Below are positions 1 to 11,249 of a stretch of 53,317 nt of DNA, piece by piece. Source of the stretch: Gnetum montanum (Eukaryota > Streptophyta > Gnetopsida > Gnetales > Gnetaceae); NCBI GenBank assembly GCA_015680685.1, contig MNCI01035134.1, positions 32,997 through 86,313 on the forward strand, read 5' to 3'. The translations under genes were made by a program, and so were the position numbers. Below the pieces are notes generated by a model. The model had not been told where the DNA came from and made no database searches. It worked only from the letters and a program-made list of their open reading frames with translations. Each line of letters begins with the position of its first letter. The stretch's first letter is position 1.

Positions 1-19
1 GGTACCTTGCCACTCATCA
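1..19 (+). repeat. 3' end of a 5' LTR (element A)
   Basis: The window opens with the last bases of an LTR ending CCACTCATCA. The same ending closes the solo LTR at 23841 and, inverted, the LTRs at 46586 and 12573. Internal sequence of element A starts at base 20 (GTGGTGAACC...), where a primer-binding site is expected. The rest of the LTR lies outside the window. Confidence 0.6.
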
Positions 20-1480
20 GTGGTGAACCTGCTTCAACAAGTTCCCCACCAAATGATGGTCCTCCTCCTAACGATGGTCAGGAGGTGGTGTATCAGAACC
101 TACACTTCACGATTCACAACCCTGGTTTTGATACCAACGAACATGAAGTGTTCAAAGAAGGAACACAACCACATGATAAGGGCAGATGTTTTTATTGTGA
201 TCACGATCGTGGCTGAGACCACCGAAGAGATGGTAGAAAACACCATCATGGTGATGGTTCTCCTTCTTCTTCACCTTCATCATCACATTCACCCTCTCCT
301 TCGATGTCTGGACATAGTCATAAGGAAACCCATGGTGAGGATAAAGGGAAACAAAGTGAAAAACATCGATAAGATAGTCGAGAATGAGGACGAGGGCACT
401 CAAATGAATCAAAGGCTAGAAGAAGGGAGAGTAGGGAACTATGTAGACACCATAGAAGTTATGAACAAGATGACCAGAAAGAACCCCTACTCACAACTAG
501 AAGCATGTTAGACATAATGGAGGCCATAAGAGTTCCCACAAGGCACCAAAAAGATAGTAGGATCAAGAGGTTAGACATGAATAACATCCCATGGTTTGAG
601 GGGGGATACGACGCTGATCCTAAAAATCATTTACAAGCATTCCACAATGCATGTGCCTTGCAAAACATAGAAAAAAAAGGCAAAAATTGAAGTTTTTCCC
701 AAAGAAGCTAAAAGCTTGTACTGGTCCTTAGAACCGAAATCTATTCAGAGGTGGAGTACAATGTTAGAACTGTTTAATGATAACTACCAAATGTACTCCT
801 GAGTGTCTAACCTACAAAAGCAAATCCAAGGATGGAAGTAAGGAAATCATGAACCCTTGGATTCTACCATGGGCCACTATTACGCACTGTTACATTGTTG
901 CCCTGGCCATGGTTATTTGCAATAGTATCAACTATGCCATCTCGTAGATGGACTTAGGCATGAAACAAGAAGAACCCTTGGGACGTATGCCTAAGGAAGG
1001 TTATCGAAGTTTAGGTCACATCAAATCCATATATTGCTAGAGCAAGTAGCCAAAGAATAAGGTGAGCTATGAAAGAGAGAAAGCATGGAAGAGTACAACC
1101 GAGATCCTTCCCTCCAAAAAAGAGGAGTGAGATTCTTTGAGGAGGAAGAAGAGTCACCACTTGAAGAGATGGTGAATAGGAAAAATTTTCCACTCCAAAA
1201 GTTAATAACCAAAGTATCAGCAAAGGTAGAACAAATGTGGGACTCCCTGGATAGTAGGTTTGAAACCATTCTTAAAATTGTAGAGGAGTCTAGGGAGCAA
1301 GGTAGTGACCATAACAAAAAGAAAAAGAGAGAAGTAGACAATGCACGTAACAAGGGTAAGGGTAAAATGGCCATCACCGAAAAGGTTGTGGATTCAGGTA
1401 CAGATAATGATGGTGGATGTGAGATATGCCAATACAACCATCCTAAGGGATGTTGCCCAGTAATCTCACATTTATAAGAG
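20..1480 (+). pseudogene. Ty3/gypsy gag remnant, element A
   Basis: Decayed gag (RNA-packaging capsid polyprotein) of an LTR retrotransposon, readable only by changing frame. Around 505-690 the capsid-like stretch includes INNIPW-type residues (NNIPWFEGGYDADP) and NHLQAFHNACALQ, which recur in elements B and D. At 1418-1456 lies a zinc knuckle CEICQYNHPKGCCP, spaced C-x2-C-x3-H-x4-C and shared with element C. A proline- and glutamine-rich tail follows near 1560-1700. Several stops and frameshifts separate these blocks, so no protein can be made. Family membership is inferred from the LTR ends and from matching gag blocks elsewhere in the window. Lineage within Ty3/gypsy is uncertain; the short zinc-knuckle spacing is reminiscent of Athila-like elements. 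Confidence 0.75.
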
Positions 1481-2027
1481 TCTGGTGTATGCACTCAACC
1501 CACAATTTAATAAATGGAAAGCACCTCGACGGTTACCTTATCCCCAAGGTAACCCAAGGTAGTTCCACCAACCTTCAACATATTATCCAAGTGGAACTCC
1601 ACCACAACCCATTAAGCAACATCAACAATGGAAATACCCAATCATGGGGGATGCCACCACCAAGGCAACAATACCCCTACTGGCAACTAGACCCATATGG
1701 CTACTACGTGTAGCATCCAATCTCTCTGTGTGACTCTGTTGGTCATGCTACACCACAACATCACTACCAAGCTCGAGAGTATTTTAGAACTCCTTCTCCT
1801 AGGGGAGATAACTGTAAACATACGATCCTTTGAATCCATCCACAACTCTCACACCAATAGCTCCATTACCACCTACTCCAGCAATGCAAGGGAAACTCCC
1901 TACTCAACCGTAGCAACATAATGCCACAAGGGCTGTAAATACTCAACTCGCTATTGGTTCTGACAATTGTATAAAGAGATGACCTTTCTTCAAAACCAAC
2001 AGTCCAACCAAGCCCTCACAACCATAA

Positions 2028-2713
2028 GTGGTTAAACCTTTAAACACCTCTCCATCAAATAAGGCTTCAAAGCTCCCTTCAAACCAAACACCGAGTTCAA
2101 CACATACGATTATGTTAACACATGTCGTTACTAATTGGATTAAGGTGGGCCACCTTCCTAAGAAATTCTCTAATCTTGAAAGCCCTCTAATCTATCTCCA
2201 AGTTGCTGGGAACGAACCATGTAAAGCTCTTCTGGACTTAGGTTCCAGAGTCATCCTAATATTGCAAGAGATGTACAAAGCCTAGAACCTTTCTCCATTA
2301 AAAAAGAGCAATATTCGACTAAAGCTAGCCAACCAGTCCATCATTGTTCCCTTGGGACAAGTGGAGGACATCATTACCACTGTGTGTGGGTGGTCATACC
2401 CAGCTGATTTCCTAGTTATACAAGTAAATAATGATAAAGGGGACTTCCCAATAATAATGGGAAGGGCATGGCTAAGTACTGTAGATGCACGTCTAGGAAT
2501 CCATGATCTTTCCTTGGAAATATCTAAGGAGAAAACTTTTGGAAAGATCAAGAAGAAGAAAGTTTCATGCATCACATATAGTGACATAGGGTGCCATTGT
2601 GTGCAGAGATTAGGGGTTGAGCAAAATTTAGCATTGCCTGCATGCAACCGATGTGCACAAGACCTTAACCTACAAAAGTGCCTATATGCAGCAGCCACAT
2701 GACAAAGAGACAC
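2028..2713 (+). pseudogene. Ty3/gypsy aspartic protease remnant, element A
   Basis: Retropepsin-like segment that would cleave the gag-pol polyprotein. The catalytic region reads CKALLDLGSRVILI (2219-2260), the DLG form of the aspartic protease motif common in plant gypsy elements. A stop follows at 2282. The next block (2352-2702) contains GWSYPADFLVI, PIIMGRAWLSTVDA and LSLEISKEKTFGKIKKKK, the usual end of the protease domain; element B carries the same order at 6857-7147. After this the reading frame disappears, and no reverse transcriptase, RNase H or integrase follows in element A. The lack of RT to IN suggests an internal deletion or a non-autonomous derivative. Confidence 0.75.
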
Positions 2714-4932
2714 CCAATGGCTGATAGCTAATCAAGTGAACAACTCACTATAGTGCATGGAACTAACTGAGGGAATAACTAGTGCTTACATTGAAAGCAT
2801 AGATGACCTAGCAGGTCTATCGATAACTTCCAAACCTTAACTTGAAAACATCAATTAGGGGAAGTTGGAAATTCCTAAAAAATTCAAATAAGCACTCTAA
2901 TAAGACATTGTTTGTCAATGTGCAACAAACCAAACCTTGCCATGAATCTAGAATGGTCAATGCACATAATACCCCTAGGAAGGGATGACCCCACTCGTTA
3001 TTTTGGATCTCCCCCTTCCAACTCAATCATGGGGGAGATGGCCACCTCTGCTGATCAATTAAGGCCCTCAATTCCTTTTTAAGTTTTTATTTTACACATT
3101 TTTGTTTTACAAATTTCTTTAACTTTTCTTGTTTTTGTTTTACAACATCATTCATACTTCCTCATTTCTTTGTGTGGTTGTTTATGTTGTTAGGTTCGTC
3201 ACCTAATAAGTGCTCCTGATGGTGGTATGAACTGTATTCTATTGATTGCTAATGTTGATTTTTACCTTTGAGTTATAATGTTGATACTAAGGTATGGTTC
3301 TTTTGATATAACAGGCAATGAGTCCACGTCATCCATGCATTCATAAATTTCTATGATCTCTCTTAGCTTGGAATTTCACGGCCCCTTTCTTAATCATAAA
3401 ACTATCAACGAATTGGTGACTGGGCATTTCTCAAACTGAGGAAGGACTCAATGATTAAAAAGGGTGTGACTTCAAGGGGATTTGATGCATTTGTGCTGGC
3501 CATTCTCTTAGGTGCTTGGATGTTTTCTTCTTGAGTTTTCCTTACCATTCTAACGTTGCTCCATTGTCGGGAAGTTGAACTAATAAAAATAATAAGTCTT
3601 TGCATGGTGTGGTTCTCATGCAAAAAAAGAAAAAGAAAAAAAAAACACAATGAGAATTCAAAGCATACCCCTTAGACAAAATACTCATCTAGGCTACAAG
3701 CACTAGTTATGGAACTAAACAAACATGTTCCCTCTAACTAAGGCCCTCTCTTGCTTCGTAATTTTCCTTTTCTCGTTTCCTTGAAATGGTGGTGACTCTT
3801 TGGCAGAAGCATTCTTGCTACTTCAAGTGGATGGATTGGCCAAGTGTATTAATGCAAAGTCACTGGATGTGGATTGTTTGAGGCTGGATTTGGAATGAGA
3901 TCTACTAAGTCACATTAACCATAAATACACAAGGGGTTGTACACCACCTTATTCCTGGGACTCCATTCCATTCTCTTCTCCTCATCATTCTTTCTCCATT
4001 TTCCACCTCACTGTTGGTTGTATCAGTAGTCTATATTTTGGTTGATGCATTGTGTTCTTTTTGGTAAAATATTGTGGTTAAGACTTTAACTCTTGCTTCC
4101 AAATGACATTTCCAAAGCCTATGGACTCTTTGAATGTGGGATTGTCAGGGCATTAAGGGCATGAGCTTACTTTGGGGAGGACCCACTGGCATTCCTAATT
4201 GATGCATCAGTTAACTTCTTTCCCTTAAACATTGCTGCAATCAACATTTATTTTGTTCATTTCCATGTATGACATCCTTTATCGATGTTGCCATTGTTTC
4301 TTTTTCTCCATATTCCTTATATTTTTCCATTCTATCACTACCAAAGGATCGCTTTTAGTCATGGGGGTCCTGGTCCAATTTTTTCAATTTTCTCCTAACC
4401 CCTACACCTTGGGTAGTCACCAATGTTATATCTCTAAAATCTATATTAGCCATATCACAACTTAGCCAATGGACCTTACACCGAGGCAAGCTATCAACTA
4501 TATTGTGATTTACTTATCCTTGCTCATATGTGACTATGTTGTGTGTGCATATGGTAATCATACAGTAATGAACTGGATTTGGAGGAAACACTTAGGATGG
4601 ACTGGTGCTAGAATAGTTGTGCAAGGAACAAGATTGATGACGAGGTTATGGATGGATAACAAAAGGTGCAATCCTGGCATCGGCAACAACACATGTTCTT
4701 TTTCTTTTTCTTTTCTCTCTCTCTTCTCTCTTGGCTACCAAATAAGGCTGGATGTCATTTGTGTATAGTGTTCACTCTTGTATTCATGAACACTCATATT
4801 GCCATGTATTGTAATGATGATCCATTAACGTGTCACCCCATTCACCATTAATATCATTCAAGTTAATAATCCCATACCTTCCCATTATTTTGTAAGGAAC
4901 TCAAGGACGAGTTTTCATTTAGTCATGAGGGT
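2714..4932 (+). other. 3' non-coding region of element A
   Basis: About 2.2 kb without convincing coding potential, lying between the protease remnant and the 3' LTR. Short blocks match element C on the other strand: CTTTGGGGAGGACCCAC near 4170 pairs with the reverse complement near 48420. TTAATAATCCCATACCT near 4864 and CAAGGACGAGTTTT near 4901 pair with 47500-47560. The last bases before the LTR, AGTCATGAGGGTA (4920-4932), are in the polypurine-tract position used to prime plus-strand DNA. Confidence 0.6.
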
Positions 4933-5354
4933 ATGATGAGCCATGATATCGCGTATGCTATAGTTTTATGTTGCAAGGTGCTTCTCCTAGTTTATCATAT
5001 TTTACTTCATCTTCACCATCTAGTTCTAACAAAGATGAACATAGGTATGAGATAAANCTAGTATCCAATAAGAGTTCATCATCATCAAATATATCATAAT
5101 CATAATCTTTATCTCTATTTGCTTGATTGTGATGGTCTTTTCTATGCTCCCTTTGGTACCTTATATTCTTCCTTTTATCTCTAATTTTATCTCAATCTTG
5201 ATTTCTTAGTGGAGCTTTATCTCATACCTATGTTCATCTTTGTTAGAACTAGATGGTGAAGATGAAGTAAAATATGATAAACTAGGAGAAGCACCTTGCA
5301 ACATAAAACTATAGCATACGCGATATCATGGCTCATCATACCCTCATGACTANA
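4918..5354. repeat. Inverted repeat with single-N borders
   Basis: An arm of about 139 bp (4918-5056) reappears in reverse complement at 5217-5354, essentially identical by eye, with a 160-bp spacer. A single N follows the first arm (5057) and another lies near the end of the second (5353). The spacer reads as gag only on the minus strand, whereas sequence from 5354 onward reads as gag on plus. This looks like a misoriented contig rather than a biological palindrome. Confidence 0.8.
4933..4960 (+). repeat. Truncated LTR start (TGATGA family)
   Basis: TGATGAGCCATGATATCGCG begins at the expected place directly after the polypurine tract and matches the GATATCGCG-rich start of this LTR family. 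After roughly 28 bases it changes into gag-like sequence of element B, so most of the LTR and the 5' leader of B are missing. Confidence 0.55.
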
Positions 5355-6480
5355 ATCTAGAACATTATATTTGGGCCTTCCATGATGCCTATGCCTTACA
5401 AGACATTAAAAGTAAGTGGTAGGAGCTTAAGCTCCTTCTAGGACATTAATTAAGGAAGTGAAAAGTTGGTATAGATAATTGGAACTACACTTAATCAACT
5501 AGTGGTTCACAATACTTGAGCTCTTCAATGAAAAATACCAAGCTTACTCCAAAGTATCTACTTTGAAAAAGCAAATCCAATAGTGAAAAAAATGGAATCA
5601 TAAATCCCTTGATGTTACCCTAGAAAAATACTATTATTTGCTACATAGAAGCCTAGGCCATATATTTTTTTCAAAAAAAGTAGCTTTGTCACATCAAAGA
5701 TGTGTTTCAAAACAAAACAAGGAAGATTCTTGGGATCTATGCCCAAGAAAGACTATTAGAACTAAGAGCTCAGTAGATACAAAGATTGAATAGGTAGAAA
5801 AAGAAGAAGAAGAGATGCATAAAAGAAAAAATATAAAGGACTATGATCAAAACCCAACCCTTTTCAAGGAAGAGATCAAGAAGAATAAGAATCGCTTGAT
5901 AAGATGATCTCATGTAAAATCTTGTTGATGCAAAATTCCAACACTAGATTATAGGTAAAGTAAATAAGATGTGGAATTTGATAAATGAGAAATTTATATC
6001 TACTCTCAAAATTATGAAGAAGAAAATAGAGTAGGTGAGAGGAAGAGACGAAGATAAGAAGAAGAAAAAGGACAAACAAATAGGTAGGAACACTTATTAA
6101 CAAAAGGGGCTTCTACGTAGTTATGTTACATTTATAAGAATCTAGGACTTATGATTTGAAATCCAAATTTATGGAAAAGAAAATGTCTTGGAAAAATACC
6201 TTATCCACAAGATAACTATAGAAGATCCTATAATCAATCTTAGTACTATCTAAGTGAGGCCCCTTCTTAATCTCAGAACTATTATCATTAATAATGGCAA
6301 AATCCATAGTCATGGAGGATGTCATCACTAACACAACTTTATGAGTTGAATCTCCCTTCACATATACTCTTCACCATAACCTATACCATGCACCTAATGC
6401 ATCTACTTTTTTGTCATCTACATTGTTTATGCAAGGTGAACTCCCTCCACAACCTTAGTAGCAAAATGCCACTAAACTTG
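5354..6480 (+). pseudogene. Ty3/gypsy gag remnant, element B
   Basis: Begins with NLEHYIWAFHDAYALQDIKS, aligning with NHLQAFHNACALQNIEKK of element A, so this is gag of the same family. A lysine-rich stretch around 5800-6080 corresponds to the basic region before the zinc knuckle in A. Stops and frameshifts are frequent throughout. The upstream part of this gag appears on the opposite strand in the spacer at 5058-5216, probably because of the assembly problem there. Confidence 0.65.
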
Positions 6481-6689
6481 TAAGTGGATAACAATATGAG
6501 TGGTTCCAAGCATAAACCTTGAAAAAGAACATTTTTTTGACCTAACAATCCTTGCAAATCATCACAAGCATTTGTGAATGTGGACTCTTCTCAAACTTCC
6601 CAACAAATATCTATCAAGATGCCTTCAAATCAAAGACTTCAAAACATTCAAACTATCGTATTGACCCATAACAAATTGAATAAAGGTAG

Positions 6690-7147
6690 AACATCTTTTG
6701 ATGAAAAGAACTAATCCTAAAAGTCCCTTAATCTATTTATAGATTATCGGAAATGACCCATGCAAGGCTCTGTTAAACTTAAGTTTTGCTATAAACTTTA
6801 TTTTCCAAGAAATGTATAAGATATAGGATCTACCTCCACTTAAGAAATGTAATATCATGTTAGAGCTTACAAATCAATCCATTACTATTCCGTTGAGATT
6901 GATAGAGAACACTATGAATACTATCAGTGGATGGCCATATTCGATAGATTTCTTGGTAATCCATGTGGATAATTGTAAGCGAAACTTCCTAATTATTATG
7001 AAGAGGGCTTGGCTAAGCACAATTAATACCAAGTTAGGAATTAGAAACCTCTACTTATTAATCTCCAAGAAAAATGAATTTGGGAAGATAAAGAAGAAGA
7101 GGATTTCTTACATCGTGTATTATGACACAAGATGCAACTGCATATAG
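6690..7147 (+). pseudogene. Ty3/gypsy protease remnant, element B
   Basis: Homologue of the element A protease. The catalytic area near 6765-6800 is damaged (LLNLSFAINFIFQEMY in place of LLDLGSRVIL). The distal block 6857-7147 is a clean 96-codon stretch with ISGWPYSIDFLVIHVDN, FLIIMKRAWLSTINTKLGI and FGKIKKKRISYIVYYD. Comparison with A shows many substitutions, so these are separate old copies rather than a recent duplication. About 600 bp of linker with no clear domain follows before the RT. Confidence 0.7.
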
Positions 7148-7759
7148 AAGATATGGGCAATCAAAAGTACAACCATCATAACATGCAAAATTTGTGTCAA
7201 ATCCACAAGCATCCAAAGGTGCCTATACATAGCATCCACAAAACAAGAAGGCACCTAGTGGTTAACCATAGATGATAGCTCTAGTTCTACAATGTGCATG
7301 AAACTAGTAGAGATTCTCATAAGTGCATACATAGATAATATGCATGAAATGGAGCAAACTAGGTACCAACTCTCAAATTTAGAAAATAGAAGAGAACTAG
7401 AAATAGATTGAGAAGAGTTGGAAGTTTTAGAAACCTCTAAACTATAGCCCTTAAAACTGAAAACATTACTAGAATCTTTAGAATGTGTTCTTAAATAATG
7501 GAAAACTGGTAATTTTAAATGCCCACTTCACTAAGAAATAGAAAAGAACTGGTAAAAGTAGTCAACAAATGGCCAGCAACCTTTGCCTGGTCATATGATA
7601 AAATAACAAGGATAGATCCATGCATATGCTCACACTGAATCTACACAGACTCAAGTATTAAGCCCAAAAGATAACCATAATGAATGTTGAATCCAAAATT
7701 TAAAAAAAAAATTGTAAAACAAGTTAGAGAAGCTCCTTAAAGCTAGATTCATCTATCTT

Positions 7760-8930
7760 ATGGCAAATAGTGAGTGAGTGAGTTCACTTGTTATTGTACC
7801 AAAAAAAGGAGGGCTATGTAGAGTCTACATAGATTTTATATTGTTGAATATGAATACTTTCAAATATTATTTTTCCTTGCCATTTTTGGATCAGGTGTTG
7901 CATACCATTGTAGGGTATAGATACTACAGTTTTATGGATGGATATAGTGGCTACAACCAAGTTCAAATCACTTCAAAAGACTAAGAAAAAATGACATTTA
8001 CAAGTTCCTGGGGAACTTCCACATATAGAAAGAAGTCGTTTGGCTTGTTAAATGCTCCTATAACCTTCAAATGCCTTGTCTCAACATCTTTTAATAGAAA
8101 ATTGATAGTGGTGTGGAAGTCTTTATGGATTGTCTTAAGCAAGTACTAAAATGGTGTGTGGGAACTAACTTGAAGCTTAATTGGTAAAAGATCCATTTTA
8201 TGATCTAGAAAGACATTATCCTAGGGCATTGAATCCTAATAGAAAACATTGAGGTAAATCCTCAAAAGATAAGAGTCATCCAAGGAATCACTAGATAACC
8301 TCAAACAGTTAAAGATATAAGGTCATTTCTTGGACACATTAGTTGCTATAGGTACTACATCAAAAATTTCTCATCACCAAATTGTTTATGGAGCTCACTA
8401 AGAAGGATGTAGTATTTGAAAATATTGAGGAATGAAAGTAGACATTCTAACTCTTAAAGTAGAATTTCATAGAAATACCAATACTACAAGCACCTGATTA
8501 ATCAAAGCCATTCCACATCATGATAGATGCATCCAATTTTTCCTTGGGAGTAGTACTCACACAGATGGATGACTAGAAACATTCATATACATCCACTATG
8601 CTAATAGAAGTAATGTGTATGCATAGCCCAACTACATAATAGAAAAAGAATTAATGGAGGTGATGTATGCCCTTGAAAAATTTAGGCACTACATGCTTGG
8701 ATATCATGTTTTTGTTCACACTAATCATAGTTCCATCCACCCACTTATGAACAAACTAGTAGTGAGTTCTCATATCATATAGTGGTTAGTGATTTTATAA
8801 GAATTTGATCTAATGATGATGAATAGGAAGGAAACCAAGAATGTAGTTCCTAATCATTTTTCTTAGTTAATATGGAATAATAAGGCCAATGAAGAATCTT
8901 TATTCAATCAATTTCTAAATGAGCTACTTT
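7760..8930 (+). pseudogene. Ty3/gypsy reverse transcriptase and RNase H remnant, element B
   Basis: RT palm motifs are easily seen: SSLVIVPKKGGLCRVYIDF, LPFLDQVLHTIVG and YSFMDGYSGYNQVQITSKD (7778-7984). Next comes a block like MTFTSSWGTSTYRK and FGLLNAPITFKC (7990-8075). The region holding the YxDD motif is degraded (VFMDCLKQV near 8120). RNase H follows with FHIMIDASNFSLGVVLTQMD (about 8508-8570) and RHYMLGYHVFVHTNHSSIHP (about 8680-8740). Stops and frameshifts exclude activity. In the intact family this enzyme copies the element RNA into DNA in the cytoplasmic particle. The SGYNQ form argues against chromoviruses, but the lineage is not settled. Confidence 0.8.
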
Positions 8931-9099
8931 TTTAATAAAGTAGTTGAGGCTTCAATACCAAGGCTTACAAAGTGGTATGATGAATTCCTTTCTACCTACT
9001 CATACAGATGATACTTGGAATATGGGACCATAAGAGGAAATAATAATTTCTCCACCAAATCAAACGTTACATGGAGATAGAGGAAAATCTCTATAAAAT

Positions 9100-10075
9100 C
9101 TATGCAAATGGCCTGGTATGATGGTGTGTACCTGATGAAGATCAACTATAAGTTCTCCAGTATGCTCACAAAGGTCTTTGTAGGGGCCATTATGTTGGAA
9201 AAAGAACAACCATAAAAATCTTGATGGTAGGATATTTCTAGTCCATATTCTTTAGGGATGCAGAAAATTTTATCTATTTATGTGAGCGACATTAACAAGA
9301 TGGAGGGATGATAATCAAGATGGGGGGATCCTAATAGTGGATTTCTCCATTGGAATCCTTTGACCTTTGGGGAATGACTTCATGGGGACCATCACCTCAA
9401 TGTCCAATGGAAAGTCTTACATCATAATTGTTATGGTCTACTGTAACAAATGGGCCAAAGTTGTAGCCATCACCAGCTATACTTCCTCTACTACAACTCA
9501 ATTCTTTTAGCAACATGTGGTAAATAGGTTTTATATGCCTAGGGTACTCCTTTCTAACAAGGTAACTCATTTCATAGGTATTACCTTTTGAAAGGTAATG
9601 CAATGCTCAAGGGTGAAGCATATACTTATAACATGCTATCACCCTCAAGCCAACAATTAAGATGAAGCAACCAATAGGGAGATGACAAGAATCCTAATAA
9701 GGATCATTAGCAAATAGAAAAAAGATTGAAGCACTAAACTCAATGATGCCTTATGGGCATACTACTCAACATAAAAACTTCCTATAGGCTACTCTCACTA
9801 TGAGATAGTGTATAGGAAGTTATCTAAACTTATAATTCAAACTAAACTCCATACACTCACAATTGTGTGTGACCTTAACCTATACATTAATCTAGCATAA
9901 AAAGAAAGAATGATGATAATCAATGTTTTAGATGAAAATAAAAGAATAATCCTTATGATAAATGAAGTACACAAGGCATACAATAAACAACGACATGATG
10001 TCAAAATAAGAAGGGTCAAATTTTAATCAAGAGACAAGGTTCTCTATTGTAACATCACTCATATATCTTAATGAA
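9100..10075 (+). pseudogene. Ty3/gypsy integrase remnant, element B
   Basis: The HHCC zinc-binding part is recognisable near 9120-9300 (AHKGLCRGHYVGKRTT...VGYF...FRDAENF...CERH). The catalytic core starts at about 9372 with NDFMGTITSMSNGKSYIIIV and continues with YCNKWAKVVAITSYTSSTT, RFYMPRVLLSNKVTHF and CYHPQANN. LNDALWAYYST and PIGYSHYEIVY follow. The second acidic residue of the D-D-E triad is replaced (LSNKVTHF for the usual SDRGTHF) and the third lies in DEATNRE. The C-terminal part (NEVHKAYNKQRHDVKIRRVK) runs to about 10075, where another LTR starts abruptly. Confidence 0.8.
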
Positions 10076-10078
10076 TGG

Positions 10079-11048
10079 TGTAGGGACACCTCTTTCAATT
10101 CCATTGTTCTTTCCTAAGTTTTAGGCTCTATGGAGATGTCTTAGAGGTCAAGGAGACATCTTGGCTAGGAGTGAAGTCTTCACAAAAGACATCTTTAGTT
10201 TGGTAGGAGATGTCTTGAAATTGGTGGAGATGTCTTTCCTACAAAGGAGATGTCTCGAGGGAGATGTCATATCAATAGTAAAGACATCTTAGGCAAGATG
10301 TTCTGTCTTGCAGGAGACATCTTAGCCAAGGAGGATATGTCTCCCAAAAATAGCAAACATCTTGACCAAAAGTTGGGAATTAATAAGAGACATCTTCCAA
10401 AGACTAGAGACAACCTATACAGTTAGGAAAACTTCCAAAATCACCCATCCTAATTCAAGAAATAATTGAGGTAAGCTAGAGAATGATGAAAATAGTTGGA
10501 GAAAAGGTGAGAAGACCATGGAGAAAACTAAAGAACTTCAAGTTGAGTTGAGGGAATTTTTCTAGCTTTCTTGTCTTCTTGTTGTATATAAATATTGATG
10601 TAATTCATAATTGTCGATACCATGAGTGAGTAAGAGTTCTTAAAAGTGGAGAACTTAGCAAGAGTATGAAAGAGCACATTGAGTGATGAGTGCATATGTA
10701 ATTACAACCTCCAGGGTCATTTGTGTGATGTGTTGACTAGTGTGTTCTATTCTCTTATGTCTTACTTGTGAGTTGAGATCTCAATCCTAGGTTGTAGCAG
10801 AGATTTTCTATCGATTTTATCTTGCATTGAGAATAGCCATTGAGTGGTTGTAAAGCCTCATGCCCTACAATATCATTTGAGTATGAAAGGTTTTGGATGT
10901 TTGAGGGTTGTGAAACCCTATTGTAATCTTCTAATCGAATAATTAAAGATAGCTAGTTTTGTCATTTCTTATCAAATTAATTATCTTTTCATAATATCTA
11001 GATTTAGTAGTTAAAGGTGATTTAATATTAAGTGAACTAATTCCAACA
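10079..11048 (+). repeat. LTR of a second retrotransposon family, rich in AGACATCT motifs
   Basis: Starts TGTAGGGACACC and ends TTCCAACA, near-perfect inverted termini (TGTAGG/CCAACA). A primer-binding site lies 4 bases downstream, which fixes the orientation as plus. A TATA-like TATATAAATA occurs near 10586. At least ten copies of AGATGTCT or its inverse AGACATCT lie between 10130 and 10395, in the U3 position. No partner LTR is seen in the window. Confidence 0.6.
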
Positions 11049-11052
11049 TTAT

Positions 11053-11065
11053 TGGTATTGGAGCT
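11053..11065 (+). promoter_or_regulatory. Primer-binding site (initiator tRNA-Met type)
   Basis: TGGTATTGGAGCT closely resembles TGGTATCAGAGC, the site complementary to the 3' end of plant initiator tRNA-Met that primes minus-strand DNA synthesis. Its place just after an LTR ending in CA supports the LTR call. Confidence 0.6.
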
Positions 11066-11145
11066 TTGTGTTTGTTGTTGCTTAGATTTGATTAAGAATT
11101 TTGTTAATTTCAAAAAAAACATAGGTTTAGGCCCTAAATAGAGAC

Positions 11146-11230
11146 ATGGAGAGCATGAAGTTTTCCTTCTAGATGATGGTTGCTCAATTGGATGGAAATT
11201 AGTGCAAAATTAGACAGAAATACTAGTCCT
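11146..11230 (+). pseudogene. Truncated gag start after the LTR
   Basis: ATG at 11146 opens MESMKFSF, a stop, then MMVAQLDGN, resembling the first residues of Ty1/copia gag proteins. The similarity breaks off within about 90 bp, where gag of element D begins on the opposite strand. The rest of this element is missing, so type assignment rests on the primer-binding site and these few residues. Confidence 0.4.
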
Positions 11231-11249
11231 AGCCATATCTAGACATGTG

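Noticed and set aside
4918-5354. A MITE or other inverted-repeat DNA transposon
   Set aside because: No target duplication, arms contain LTR and gag sequence, and single Ns border the segment; an assembly error explains it better.
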